Positions 16,410 to 25,072 of a stretch of 64,000 nucleotides of DNA are shown piece after piece. Source of the stretch: Bog-756 sp035534835. Its GTDB lineage: Bacteria; Actinomycetota; Acidimicrobiia; Acidimicrobiales; RAAP-2. The notes below the pieces were generated by a model. It worked only from the letters and a program-made list of their open reading frames with translations. It had not been told where the DNA came from and searched no databases. How positions within the stretch are numbered: the stretch's first letter is position 1; the number at the start of each line of letters is the position of its first letter. The translations under genes and the position numbers were made by a program. The stretch covers positions 1-64,000 of the forward strand of contig DATLRE010000014.1 in the NCBI GenBank assembly GCA_035534835.1. Direction: 5' to 3'.

Positions 16410-17407
16410 GCGCCGGCCATCACCACGGCCCCGGAGCGCACGCCCACGACGCCGACGACCCGGTGCCGCCGCCGACCGGGAGCCGGATCGCCGAGGGCGT
16501 GCTCGAACTCGACACCCTCCTCGGCGGGTGGGAGCGGGTCACCGCCGGCTACCTCATCGAGGGCGACGCCCCGGTGCTGATCGAGACGGGCAGCCAGAGC
16601 TCCGTACCCTCCCTCCTCGCCCACCTCGACCGCCTGGGCCTGGGCCCCGGGGACCTGGCCGGTGTGGTGGTGACCCACATCCATCTGGACCACGCCGGCG
16701 GCGTCGGTGACGTGGCCCGCGCGTTCCCGAAGGCGACCGTCTACGTCCACCCCAAGGGGGCACGCCACCTGGCCGACCCGACCCGGCTGGTCGACTCCGC
16801 CGCCCGCGTCTACGGGCCCCTCCTCGACTCGCTCTACGGCAGGCTCGACCCGACCCCGCCCGAGCGCATCCACGTCCTGGAGGACGGCGAGGAGATCCGG
16901 GTCGGCGCCAACCGGTTCCTCACCGCCGTCGACTCGCCCGGTCACGCCAAGCACCACCTCGGCCTGCACGACAACTGGAGCGGCACGATGTTCGTCGGCG
17001 ACGCCGTCGGGGTGAAGCTCCCCGACGGGGGCGTGCTGCGCCCGTCGACACCCCCGCCCGACTTCGACCTGGACCTCGCCCTGCAGTCGCTGGGCAAGTT
17101 CGCGGCACGGCGACCCACCGGGCTGGCGCTCGCCCACTACGGGCTGCTGACCGATCCGCTCGACGTGCTCGACGAAGCCGACGGCACGCTGCGCCGGTGG
17201 GCGGCGGTGGCCGAGGCCGCCTATCGGGACGGCGGCGACATCGCCGCCGCTCTGTCGGCGACGTTCGCGTCGGACCTCGACGGGGTGCCCGAGGAGCACC
17301 GCAAGAAGCTCGAGGTCATGAACGGGGTCCACTCCAACGCGGCGGGCCTGCACCGTTGGCTGGCCGGTCGCCCCGAGGCGACGGGTCCGGGTCCGGACGC
17401 CTCCTGA
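16406..17407 (+). CDS. MBL-fold metallo-hydrolase
   Basis: 333 residues. The metal-binding motif is THIHLDHAGG (HxHxDH), with further ligands in SPGHAKHHLG, VGDAVG and ALAHYG. A His-rich N-terminus (SAGHHHGPGAHAHDADD) may bind metal. The TTG start at 16406 overlaps the GH15 stop (TTGA), so translational coupling is likely; a downstream GTG is a weaker alternative. Substrate unknown; the family covers thioester, lactone and nucleotide hydrolases. It is the second gene of an operon with GH15. Confidence 0.8.
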   Translation: MSAGHHHGPGAHAHDADDPVPPPTGSRIAEGVLELDTLLGGWERVTAGYLIEGDAPVLIETGSQSSVPSLLAHLDRLGLGPGDLAGVVVTHIHLDHAGGVGDVARAFPKATVYVHPKGARHLADPTRLVDSAARVYGPLLDSLYGRLDPTPPERIHVLEDGEEIRVGANRFLTAVDSPGHAKHHLGLHDNWSGTMFVGDAVGVKLPDGGVLRPSTPPPDFDLDLALQSLGKFAARRPTGLALAHYGLLTDPLDVLDEADGTLRRWAAVAEAAYRDGGDIAAALSATFASDLDGVPEEHRKKLEVMNGVHSNAAGLHRWLAGRPEATGPGPDAS

Positions 17408-17465
17408 CGGACATGCTCCGCTCCGTGGCCGGCACGACGTCACAAGGCCACGCCGCGCCGCGCTC

Positions 17466-17479
17466 GGGACTTTCGGCCC
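17466..17479 (+). promoter_or_regulatory. DevR/DosR-type box upstream of the P450
   Basis: GGGACTTTCGGCCC matches the mycobacterial DosR consensus core (GGGACTWWAGTCCC) at all the most conserved positions. It lies just upstream of a possible -35 (17480-17485) for a TAGTCT -10 at 17503-17508, the usual place for activation by this response regulator. Confidence 0.5.
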
Positions 17480-17488
17480 TAGTCCGGT

Positions 17489-17506
17489 ACTGCAACGCGT
17501 TCTAGT
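17489..17506. promoter_or_regulatory. KstR-like palindrome in the P450 promoter
   Basis: ACTGCAACGCGTTCTAGT contains TGCAACGCGTTCTA, which fits TnnAACnnGTTnnA, the KstR operator pattern of cholesterol catabolism genes. It overlaps the proposed -10 TAGTCT, so a repressor bound here would block transcription of the P450 61 bases downstream. Confidence 0.5.
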
Positions 17507-17566
17507 CTTCGGACCGGGATCGGTGCGTCGAGGTGACGTCACACCGGGTTCGCGACAGGAGGCCCC

Positions 17567-18805
17567 ATGACTTCGAAGACCGCCCGTCCGAGCTGCGAGT
17601 TCGACGTCCTCGACCGATCCTTCTACCGGGACCCCCACCCGGCCTACGCGCGGATCCGCGCCCAGTCGCCGATCTACTGGGACGGGGCCAACGAGCTGTG
17701 GGTGGTGTCGCGCCATGCGGACGTGACCTATGTCTCGACGCACGCCGACCTGTTCTGCTCGGGTCGGGGCGTCCGCCCCAAGGAGGAGGGGGCGAGCCTC
17801 TCGCTCATCGGGCTCGACGGCGAGCGCCACGTCCGCCAACGCCGGCTGCTCAACAAGGGATTCGCTCCGAGCGTGATCCGGGCAATGGAACCTCGGGTGC
17901 GCGAGGTGGTGACCGGCGTGCTCGACGGGATCGCCGGTCGTTCGTCGTGCGACTTCGTGACCGACGTCGCGGTCCCGGTACCGCTGGTCGTCATCGCAGA
18001 GCTCATGGGTCTTCCCGTGGAGGATCGGGTCCGACTGGGTCACTGGTCGGACCGAATGATGGGCGGCGAGGGCCGTGACGACGCGGACGACCCGACCATG
18101 GCCGACGCCATTGCCGCGTTCGGCGAGTACGTGGCCTACCTGACCGAGATGATCGATGAGCGTCGCCAGGCCCACCGGCGGGGGCGCGCGCTCCCCGACG
18201 ACGCGGTAAGCATCCTCGTGGGTGCCGACGAGGACGGCGTGCTCGAGTCCAACGACGAGCTGGCCCACGACGAGCTCACGATGTTCCTGGTCATCCTCCT
18301 GGTGGCCGGCAACGAGACGACCCGCAATGCCATCTCGGGCGGCATGTGGGCGCTCAGTCGGTTCCCGGACCAGTGGGATCGGCTCCGTTCCGACCCCGCG
18401 TCCTTCGCCACGATGGCAGACGAGATCTGTCGCTATGTGAGCCCGGTCATCAGCTTCGCCAGGACGGCGACGCAGGACACGGAGCTGGCCGGCCAGCAGA
18501 TCCGGGAAGGAGAGAAGGTCCTGATGCTGTACCAGTCGGCCAATCGGGACGAATCCGTCTTCGAGGACCCGGACACCCTCCGCGTCGACCGCAGCCCCAA
18601 TCCGCACCTCGCCTTCGGCATCGGACCCCACGTGTGCATGGGGATCAACCTCGCCCGCCTGGAGATCCGGGTCCTGTTCGAGGAATTGACCAGGCGCTTC
18701 CCGGACATGGTGGTGCCGACCGGCAGCACGCCGACCTATGGCGACCACGCACTCGTCCACGCCGTCGACTCGCTCCCCGTCGAGTACTCGCCCGGACACG
18801 CGTGA
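17567..18805 (+). CDS. Cytochrome P450 (CYP124/125/142-like)
   Basis: 412 residues. The I-helix oxygen-activation motif is AGNETTRNAISGG (247-259), the K-helix ExxR is EICRYV, and the haem loop FGIGPHVCMGINLAR has the axial Cys357. The LVAGNETTRNAI stretch and overall layout resemble mycobacterial P450s that oxidise the side chains of sterols and branched lipids; the KstR-like site supports a steroid or lipid role, but the substrate is inferred. AGGAGG at 17557-17562 sits five bases before the ATG. No ferredoxin or reductase gene is adjacent. Confidence 0.9.
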   Translation: MTSKTARPSCEFDVLDRSFYRDPHPAYARIRAQSPIYWDGANELWVVSRHADVTYVSTHADLFCSGRGVRPKEEGASLSLIGLDGERHVRQRRLLNKGFAPSVIRAMEPRVREVVTGVLDGIAGRSSCDFVTDVAVPVPLVVIAELMGLPVEDRVRLGHWSDRMMGGEGRDDADDPTMADAIAAFGEYVAYLTEMIDERRQAHRRGRALPDDAVSILVGADEDGVLESNDELAHDELTMFLVILLVAGNETTRNAISGGMWALSRFPDQWDRLRSDPASFATMADEICRYVSPVISFARTATQDTELAGQQIREGEKVLMLYQSANRDESVFEDPDTLRVDRSPNPHLAFGIGPHVCMGINLARLEIRVLFEELTRRFPDMVVPTGSTPTYGDHALVHAVDSLPVEYSPGHA

Positions 18806-18866
18806 CGCGGGACGCCCCGGGCCGGCCGGGTGATCCGGACAGCCACCGACGGATGCCGTCGAACGT

Positions 18867-18938
18867 GCGCCCCGGGGGACTCGAACCACCCAACCTCCGG
18901 ATTAAGGATCCGGTGCTCCACCGTTGAGCTAGGGGCGC
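18867..18938 (-). tRNA. tRNA-Lys(CTT), atypical anticodon loop
   Basis: 72 nt. The acceptor stem GCGCCCC/GGGGCGC is perfect; D-stem GCTC/GAGC; anticodon stem CCGGA/TCCGG encloses TCCTTAA, giving anticodon CTT (Lys). Position 33 is C instead of the nearly universal T, and the T-stem GGTGG/CCCCC has one T-C mismatch. CCA is not encoded. It lies divergent from lysS. It may be a functional variant or a decaying copy. Confidence 0.75.
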
Positions 18939-19097
18939 TCCTGCAGCATAAGCCTCCGTCACCGTCGTACCCGACCCTCGCCGGCCACGTGGCCCGGAGC
19001 GACGAGGGCCCGGGCCGGAGCCGGGACCTCTCCTAAGATGGCGGCTCCGCGACGGGTTCCGTCACCGTCGGCGGGACCCCCGAGCGAGGAACCAGCC

Positions 19098-20618
19098 GTG
19101 ACCAACGAGACCGACCCGCCGTCCGACGGCGCCCCGGCACCGACGATCGACGCCCTCGTCGCCGAACGGCGTCGCAAGCGCGAGGCCCTCGCCGACCAGG
19201 GGATCGACCCGTACCCGCCGAGGTTCGACCGGACGGCGCTGGCCGGTGGGCTGCACCGGCGCCACGAGGGACTCGAACCCGACACCCGCACCGGCGAGCA
19301 CGTGCGCCTCGCCGGCCGGGTCACGGCGGTCCGCCGCCACGGCAAGCTCTCCTTTGCGACCCTGTCCGACACCACGGGATCGATCCAGCTCCTCCTCCAG
19401 GCCTCGGCGCTGTCGGACCAGGCGACCGCCGTCCTCGACTCCCTCGACCTCGGCGACTGGATCGGCGCCGAAGGTGAGGTGATCACCAGCCGGCGGGGCG
19501 AGCTCTCGGTCGACGCCACCGAGCTGTGGCTCCTGTCGAAGGCGCTGCGCCCGCTGCCCGACAAGTGGCACGGCCTGACCGAGACGGACACCCGGTACCG
19601 CCAACGAGAGGTCGACCTCCTGGCCAATCCCGACAGCCGGCGGGTCTTCGCCATCCGCTTCGCGGCGATCGCCGCCATGCGCCGGCACATGGAGGCCGAG
19701 CACTTCGTCGAGGTCGAGACACCCATCCTGCAGCCGCAGGCGGGTGGCGCCCTCGCCCGACCCTTCATGACCCACGCCAACGCGCTCGACATCGACCTCA
19801 GCCTCCGCATCGCCCCCGAGCTCTACCTGAAGCGCCTGGTCGTGGGCGGGTTCGAGCGCGTCTACGAGATCGCCCGCAACTTCCGCAACGAGGGCATCTC
19901 GACCCGGCACAGCCCCGAGTTCACCGCCCTCGAGGCCTACCAGGCCTTCGGCGACCTGACCGACGGCATGGCACTGACCGAGGCACTGGTGCTGGCCGCC
20001 GCGGAAGCGGCCACCGGGCGGACCACGTTCGCCGTCGGCGACGCCGGGATCGACCTCGCCGGACCCTGGCCGCGCCGCCAGCTGCTCGACCTGCTCGAGG
20101 AGCGCCTGGGCCGGCGCGTGCACCCGACGGACCCGGTCGACGAGCTGCGGGCCGTTTGCGAGGAGCACGGCGTCACGCCGCTGCCCGCATGGGGACCCGG
20201 CAAGCTCGTCTTCGAACTTTACGACCAGGTCCTCCTGCCCGACATGGTGCACCCGCAGTTCGTGATCGGGTTCCCGGTGGAGGTGTCGCCGCTGGCCCGC
20301 CACACGGCCGACGACCTGACGATGGCCGACCGGTTCGAGCTGTGCATCGCGGCAAAGGAGTTCGCCAACGGGTACAGCGAGCTCAACGTGCCCGAGGAGC
20401 AGGCAGCCCGCTTCGAGTTCAGCGCCGCGGCGAAGGCAGGCGGCGACGCGGAGGCTCACCCCGCCGACCAGGCCTTCGTGCGCGCCCTCGAGCACGGCCT
20501 CCCCCCGACCGCGGGAATCGGCATCGGCATCGACCGGCTGATCATGCTGCTCGCCGAAGTGGAGGCCATCCGCGACGTCATCCTCTTCCCCATGCTCCGG
20601 CCCGAGGCCGCCACCTGA
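19098..20618 (+). CDS. lysS: Lysyl-tRNA synthetase (class II)
   Basis: 506 residues. An OB-fold anticodon-binding domain (HVRLAGRVTAVRRHGKLSF) is followed by the class II core: motif 2 FERVYEIARNFRNEGISTRH and motif 3 GIGIGIDRLIMLL, plus the lysine-pocket stretch FPVEVSPLAR. It charges tRNA-Lys in the cytosol. GTG 19098 is chosen because GAGGA precedes it by eight bases and because TAAGAT (19034-19039), a likely -10, overlaps the alternative ATG 19038. The atypical tRNA-Lys gene lies directly upstream on the other strand. Confidence 0.95.
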   Translation: MTNETDPPSDGAPAPTIDALVAERRRKREALADQGIDPYPPRFDRTALAGGLHRRHEGLEPDTRTGEHVRLAGRVTAVRRHGKLSFATLSDTTGSIQLLLQASALSDQATAVLDSLDLGDWIGAEGEVITSRRGELSVDATELWLLSKALRPLPDKWHGLTETDTRYRQREVDLLANPDSRRVFAIRFAAIAAMRRHMEAEHFVEVETPILQPQAGGALARPFMTHANALDIDLSLRIAPELYLKRLVVGGFERVYEIARNFRNEGISTRHSPEFTALEAYQAFGDLTDGMALTEALVLAAAEAATGRTTFAVGDAGIDLAGPWPRRQLLDLLEERLGRRVHPTDPVDELRAVCEEHGVTPLPAWGPGKLVFELYDQVLLPDMVHPQFVIGFPVEVSPLARHTADDLTMADRFELCIAAKEFANGYSELNVPEEQAARFEFSAAAKAGGDAEAHPADQAFVRALEHGLPPTAGIGIGIDRLIMLLAEVEAIRDVILFPMLRPEAAT

Positions 20619-20830
20619 GACCTCCGGCGGGGGTCGCGGATCCGGGACCGGACCGCTCGGGCGGACCGTCCGGCTGGAACGGGCGGGGGCGTCCGCGCCC
20701 GTCGGCCGACGGGGCCGTCGGCCACACGCTGTCGACCGCACGTCGACGAGCGGTCAAGAAGGGCGCGAGTTCCCCGGTGGACGGGGTTCACGGGGGTTCG
20801 CAGTGTCCGCGATGTCTCGCGACACCACAG

Positions 20831-20918
20831 TGGCGGAAGGGGGGGGATTCGAACCCCCGGAGGCTTGCACCTCACACGCTTTCGAGGCGTGCGCATTCGT
20901 CCGCTCTGCCACCCTTCC
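20831..20918 (-). tRNA. tRNA-Ser(CGA)
   Basis: 88 nt including an encoded CCA. The acceptor GGAAGGG pairs with CCCTTCC, the anticodon stem CACGC/GCGTG holds loop CTCGAAA (anticodon CGA), and there is a long variable arm as in all serine tRNAs. Confidence 0.95.
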
Positions 20919-21297
20919 GCCGGCGAGTGTAACGGAGCGGGGGAGAGGCGCCGGACGGGACCGGGGCCGTCCCCGTCCGTGCCCGACCTGGCCCGAGGTC
21001 GGGAGTCGGGGCCGTCCCCTGCACGGGTGAGACGCGGAAACTACAAAGTCTCACCGAGGTCAACTCCGGGAGAGCGGTCCGCGACTGCGGGTGCCACCTG
21101 CCCTGACCGCCGCGCGTCCCGCGCGCTCCGTGCCACGATCTCCCAGCGTAGAAGGGGTCCGATGCCCGGACTGCGATTGGGGACTCGGAGAACCGGCATC
21201 GGGTGCCCTCGCGCAGTAGGGTCATGCATTCGGACAGAAGGCCCGGGATGTTGGGGGAATGATACAGCAGCCCGGGACGCGACAGCTTGGGGGAACG
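20919..21297 (+). other. Intergenic region upstream of the solute-binding lipoprotein
   Basis: 379 bases without a gene. It contains the inverted repeat at 21027-21054, a possible -10 TAGGGT (21217-21222), and an imperfect duplication of TTGGGGGAAYGAT (21251-21263 and 21287-21299) that produces two candidate start sites. Confidence 0.6.
21027..21054. promoter_or_regulatory. GTGAGAC-N14-GTCTCAC inverted repeat, copy A
   Basis: Perfect 7-bp arms, GTGAGAC (21027-21033) and GTCTCAC (21048-21054), with a 14-base spacer. The same arms and spacing occur at 25073-25100 between a TetR gene and the gene after it, so this is a predicted TetR-family operator for the lipoprotein gene 244 bases downstream. 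Confidence 0.5.
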
Positions 21298-22611
21298 ATG
21301 ACCGGAACGTCCCGGAAGACGCGGTGGGCGGCGATGGGAGCGGTGCTCCTGATGGCCACCACGGCGATGGCCTGCAGCTCGACCAACTCGGCGTCGACCA
21401 CGACGACCGCCGCCGGCGGCGCTTCGACCTCGTCGAAGATCCCGGCCAGTGCCTTCAGCGACCGCACCGGCATCACCGCCGACTCGGTCACGGTCGGAAA
21501 CGTCTCCACGTTGTCGCTCGGCGGCCTGTTCAAGGGCGCCGACGTCGGCACCCAGGCATACGCCGACTACGTGAACTCGACCGGCGGCGTCAACGGTCGC
21601 AAGATCAAGGTGGACGGGGCCGACGACCAGTTCAGCGGGGCCACCAACAAGCAGGCCACACAGAACGCCATCAACAACGACTTCGCCCTCGTCGGCAGCT
21701 TCTCCCTGGAGGACAGCTACGGCGGCTCGCTCCTGGCCGCCAACCCCGGGATGCCCGACGTCTCCAACGTCCTCGACACCACCACCGGCTCGCTGCCCAA
21801 CGTCTACAGCGCCGTGCCCCTCAACGGCGGATGGCAGGAAGGTCCGCTCCAGTACTTCCAGAAGAAGTTCCCGACCGACGTGAAGGCCGTCGGCGCCATG
21901 GTCGCCTCCCTGCCCTCCGCGCAGACCGACTGGAACGGCGAGAAGTACGTGATGGAGAAGGTGGGCTACAAGATCGCCTACACCGCCAACTACGGGGTGA
22001 CCCAGACCGACTTCACCCCCAATGTCATCGCCATGAAGAACGCCGGGGTCAAGATCCTCTTCGTCGACTCCATGGCGGAGACGTACGCCGCGGCGCTGCT
22101 CAAGAACCTGGTCCAGCAGAACTTCCACCCGGTCGTCGTCCTGGGTGCAGCCACCTACACCCCGAAGCTGGTGCCCGACTCGGGCGGGCCCTCGGCCGTC
22201 GACGGCTCCTACTTCGAGATGGCCACCACCCTCTACCAGGGCCAGGACGCCGCCCAGGTGCCGTCGGTGGCGACCTTCCTGCACTGGGTCAACGTGGCCT
22301 CCCCCGGGTTCGCCCCCGACCTCTACACGCTCTACGGGTGGCTGTCGGCCCAGCTGTTCACCCAGGCGCTGCGGGCAGCGGGACCGAACCCGAGCCGCGG
22401 GTCGCTGCTCGCCCAGCTCGGCAAGATCACGTCGTTCGACGGCGACCACATCATCGGGCCGAACAACCCGGCGGCCAAGACGGTCGGGAATTGCTACATC
22501 ATCGGTCAGGTGGTCACCGGGGACTTCGCCCGCCTCGACGACCCGCCGGTGAGCGGCAGCACCCACGGCTTCCGCTGCGACTACTCCTACGTCACGCCGC
22601 CGGCGAAGTAG
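21298..22611 (+). CDS. ABC transporter substrate-binding lipoprotein (type 1 periplasmic fold, branched-chain amino acid type)
   Basis: 437 residues. A signal (RWAAMGAVLLMATTAMAC) ends in a lipobox Cys, then a Ser/Thr-rich linker. The body has the two-lobe Leu/Ile/Val-binding layout (GITADSVTVGNVSTL, then YADYVNSTGGVNGRKIKV, FALVGSFS, IIGPNNPAAK). It should capture a small solute outside the membrane for an ABC importer, but no permease or ATPase gene is in the window. The ATG at 21298 follows GGGGGAA; a duplicated upstream start at 21259 is less favoured. It may belong to a local regulon with the genes at 22663-25730. Confidence 0.85.
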   Translation: MTGTSRKTRWAAMGAVLLMATTAMACSSTNSASTTTTAAGGASTSSKIPASAFSDRTGITADSVTVGNVSTLSLGGLFKGADVGTQAYADYVNSTGGVNGRKIKVDGADDQFSGATNKQATQNAINNDFALVGSFSLEDSYGGSLLAANPGMPDVSNVLDTTTGSLPNVYSAVPLNGGWQEGPLQYFQKKFPTDVKAVGAMVASLPSAQTDWNGEKYVMEKVGYKIAYTANYGVTQTDFTPNVIAMKNAGVKILFVDSMAETYAAALLKNLVQQNFHPVVVLGAATYTPKLVPDSGGPSAVDGSYFEMATTLYQGQDAAQVPSVATFLHWVNVASPGFAPDLYTLYGWLSAQLFTQALRAAGPNPSRGSLLAQLGKITSFDGDHIIGPNNPAAKTVGNCYIIGQVVTGDFARLDDPPVSGSTHGFRCDYSYVTPPAK

Positions 22612-22625
22612 ACCGCGCCGCCGCC

Positions 22626-22672
22626 CGACCGGTGGGGAACCGGCCCGACCGGGGCCCGACCCCTACCGGTCG
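22626..22672. terminator. Hairpin between convergent genes
   Basis: CGACCGGTGGGG (22626-22637) pairs with CCCCTACCGGTCG (22660-22672) with one bulged T. It lies at the meeting point of the lipoprotein and sulfotransferase genes; there is no T-tract. Confidence 0.5.
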
Positions 22673-23955
22673 GCGGTGCGCACGCCGTAGTGCGCGGCAT
22701 AGCCGGCGAACTCCTCGGCCAGACCGGCGTACGTCCAGCCGAAGTCGGCGGGGTCGTAGCCGTGGCGGCCGAAGGCGTCCTGTGGGCGCTGCTCCAGGAA
22801 CGCCCGCATGCGGCGGGCGTGCAGGTCGCTGACCTCCTCGTCGAACGCCGCGTAGAGGCCGCGGACGGCCTCGACGGGGTCGGCCACGAGGTCGTCGTAG
22901 TGGAGGTGCCGGCACCAGCCCGGCCCCGAGCGCTCGTCGAAGGCGGTGGCCGACCCGATGGCGAAGGCGCACTTGCGCTTCCATTCCTCGGCGGTCGGGC
23001 CGGGGTCGGTCCGCGACGTCAGCGGTCGCTGGCCGGCGTTGGCCAGACTGGCGAGCGAGGTCACGACCGGCCCCGGGTCGCGGTGGGTCCAGACGATGCG
23101 GGCGTCGGGATAGGCGGCCAGCAGCGCGTCGAGGTCCCACAGGTGATTGGGCGTCTTGAGCACCCACCGGCCGGTCGGCTGCGCCCACTGCAGCGCCCGG
23201 AGTGCAGCGGTGTGCTGGGCGTAGGCAGGCGCCATGTCGGCCTGCTCCAACCAGCGCGCATAGCCGGGCACGTGGGCCTGGGTCTCGAGGGCCAGGGCGC
23301 GCACGTCGTACATGAAGAGGCTGACGCACTCCTGGGCCAGGGTGGCGCCGAAGGGGTGCATCACCCGCAGGGGCGGGTTGAGCTTCAACAGCCCCTCGAG
23401 CTCCTTGGCGGTGCGGGCGATCCGGGGGTCGGACGCCGCCTCCTCGAGGGTGGCCGGCGGGACGAGGTGGGCCGCCTCCCACTGCAGGAGGTTCCGGTTC
23501 ATCGGGTCGAGCCCGAGGAGGTTGCTCAGCAGGCTCGTGCCGGTGCGCGGCAGGCCGACGATGACCCACGGGCCGGCGATGCGCTCGTCGGCCGCCTGCG
23601 GGTGCTCGCCCGACCACCGGTGCAGCTCGATCCGGTTGGCCAGCGCCGCGGTGAGCATCTTGGTGATGAGGATCCGCCCGAACGTGGTGAGCTCGGCCTC
23701 GTCGCGGCACGATGCCAGGAAGACCTCGAGCGGCTCGAGGTGGCTGTCGCTCCCGAAGTCCTCCGACCCGGCCGCCTTGACGGCCGCGTCCACGACCGCC
23801 GCGGGCGTGAGGGACGGGCGCGCGACGCCGTGCCGGGCGAGGCGGGCGCCGACGGCGTTGAGCGCACGCAGCGGTGGCGCGGTGAGCTCCGAGTCCCGCC
23901 ACGTGTAGGTGGTGGGTCCGACGGGGGAACGGCCGGGCCGGCGCGTGCGACTCAT
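22663..23955 (-). CDS. Sulfotransferase family protein
   Basis: 430 residues. The PAPS 5'-phosphosulfate loop is VGLPRTGTSLLSNLL and the 3'-phosphate region includes WVLKTPNHLWDLDALLAAYP and WTHRDPGPVVTSLASL. Enzymes of this type move a sulfuryl group from PAPS to lipids, sugars or steroids; in mycobacteria relatives of this length are common but mostly uncharacterised. The ATG overlaps the stop of the upstream oxidoreductase (ATGA), placing it last in the operon tadA-TetR-oxidoreductase-sulfotransferase. Confidence 0.85.
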   Translation of the reverse strand: MSRTRRPGRSPVGPTTYTWRDSELTAPPLRALNAVGARLARHGVARPSLTPAAVVDAAVKAAGSEDFGSDSHLEPLEVFLASCRDEAELTTFGRILITKMLTAALANRIELHRWSGEHPQAADERIAGPWVIVGLPRTGTSLLSNLLGLDPMNRNLLQWEAAHLVPPATLEEAASDPRIARTAKELEGLLKLNPPLRVMHPFGATLAQECVSLFMYDVRALALETQAHVPGYARWLEQADMAPAYAQHTAALRALQWAQPTGRWVLKTPNHLWDLDALLAAYPDARIVWTHRDPGPVVTSLASLANAGQRPLTSRTDPGPTAEEWKRKCAFAIGSATAFDERSGPGWCRHLHYDDLVADPVEAVRGLYAAFDEEVSDLHARRMRAFLEQRPQDAFGRHGYDPADFGWTYAGLAEEFAGYAAHYGVRTADR

Positions 23956-25001
23956 CCGGCGGAGGCGATCTCGACAACGGTGCGACCGATCGAGCGGCGG
24001 GCACGGTGCTCCTCGAGCGCCCGGCCCGCGTCCTCCATGGCCACCCGTCGTCCGACGGCGGGACGGACGGTGCCCTCGGCCACGCGGCGGAGCAGGTCGG
24101 CGTGGATCCCGTCGGCCACGTCGCGGCCGAACGGGTTGAAGCCGAAGCGGCGCATGCCCGGGTCGACGTGGTCGGCCCAGGCGATCATCACGCCGACCAG
24201 GTCGATGTTGCCGATGCACGCCATGCGTAGGGGCCGGCCGGTCATGCCGTTCTCGTCGTCGTCGGCGAACCCGACGGCCAGGTAGCGACCGCCCCGGGCC
24301 GTGCACCGCCACGAGCGCTCGACGAAGTCGCCCCCGGCCAGGTCGTAGACGACGTCGGCACCCTCGTCGCCGGTCGCGGCCAGCACCGCCTCGACGAAGT
24401 CCTCGGTGGTGTGGTCGATGACCAGGTCGGCTCCCTGCGCCGTGCAGAACGCGCCCTTGTCGGGTCCGCCCGCCACGGCGATCACGCGTGCCCCGGCCGC
24501 CTTGCCCAACTGGATCCCGGCCGAGCCGAGCCCGCTGGCCGCCGAGTGGACGACCAGCGTCTCGCCGGGGGCCAGGCGCCCCCGGCGGAAGAGGGCCAGG
24601 TGCGACGCCTGGTAGGGCAGGATGAAGGCGGTCGCCTCGGCGTCGTCGAGGCCGTCCGGCGCGTCGAAGGTGGACACGGCGTCGGCCAGGGCGAATTCGG
24701 CGATGCCCCCGAGGGCGGTGGTGGTGATGGCCACCACACGGCGGCCGGACCAGGCCTCGGCGCCCGCTCCGGCCTCGACCACCGTGCCGCAGACGTCCAT
24801 GCCCAGCGTGTAGGGCGGCGGCGTCGGCACCGAGACCAGCTTGCCGAGGCACCGGTCGATGTCGTTGAAGTTGAGGGAGGCGGCGCCCACCCGTACGAGG
24901 ACCTGCCCCGGACCCGGCGTCGGCCGCTCCACCGTCCGCACGGCGAGCACCTCGGCCGGAGGGCCGTTCCTCGTCACCTGCAGTGCCTGGATGTCGGCCA
25001 C
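23952..25001 (-). CDS. Quinone oxidoreductase-like MDR family protein (zinc-free)
   Basis: 349 residues. The GroES-like N-terminus (LVRVGAASLNFNDIDRCLG) and NADPH loop HSAASGLGSAGIQLGKAAGA are those of the NADPH:quinone oxidoreductase branch of the medium-chain dehydrogenases. The zinc ligands of alcohol dehydrogenases are absent. It likely reduces an enone or quinone-like compound. GTG 25001 is the start. Upstream, an inverted repeat overlaps a TAAGGT -10 hexamer, so this gene and the sulfotransferase may have their own regulated promoter. Confidence 0.85.
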   Translation of the reverse strand: MADIQALQVTRNGPPAEVLAVRTVERPTPGPGQVLVRVGAASLNFNDIDRCLGKLVSVPTPPPYTLGMDVCGTVVEAGAGAEAWSGRRVVAITTTALGGIAEFALADAVSTFDAPDGLDDAEATAFILPYQASHLALFRRGRLAPGETLVVHSAASGLGSAGIQLGKAAGARVIAVAGGPDKGAFCTAQGADLVIDHTTEDFVEAVLAATGDEGADVVYDLAGGDFVERSWRCTARGGRYLAVGFADDDENGMTGRPLRMACIGNIDLVGVMIAWADHVDPGMRRFGFNPFGRDVADGIHADLLRRVAEGTVRPAVGRRVAMEDAGRALEEHRARRSIGRTVVEIASAG

Positions 25002-25072
25002 GTCCGGACCCCCTTCGCTCGCCGCCCACGCCGTGCCCGACCCCTGTCGGACGGCTCCCCCGGAACCGGTTC

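Noticed and set aside
17523..17570. A 15-codon frame starting GTG 17523 whose TGA overlaps the P450 ATG
   Set aside because: It lies 14 bases after the nearest -10 hexamer and has no ribosome-binding site, while the P450 has its own AGGAGG, so coupling is not needed.
15986..18889. 967-codon antisense frame over GH15, MBL and P450
   Set aside because: Composition is that of an antisense high-GC shadow and the plus-strand genes have clear domains.
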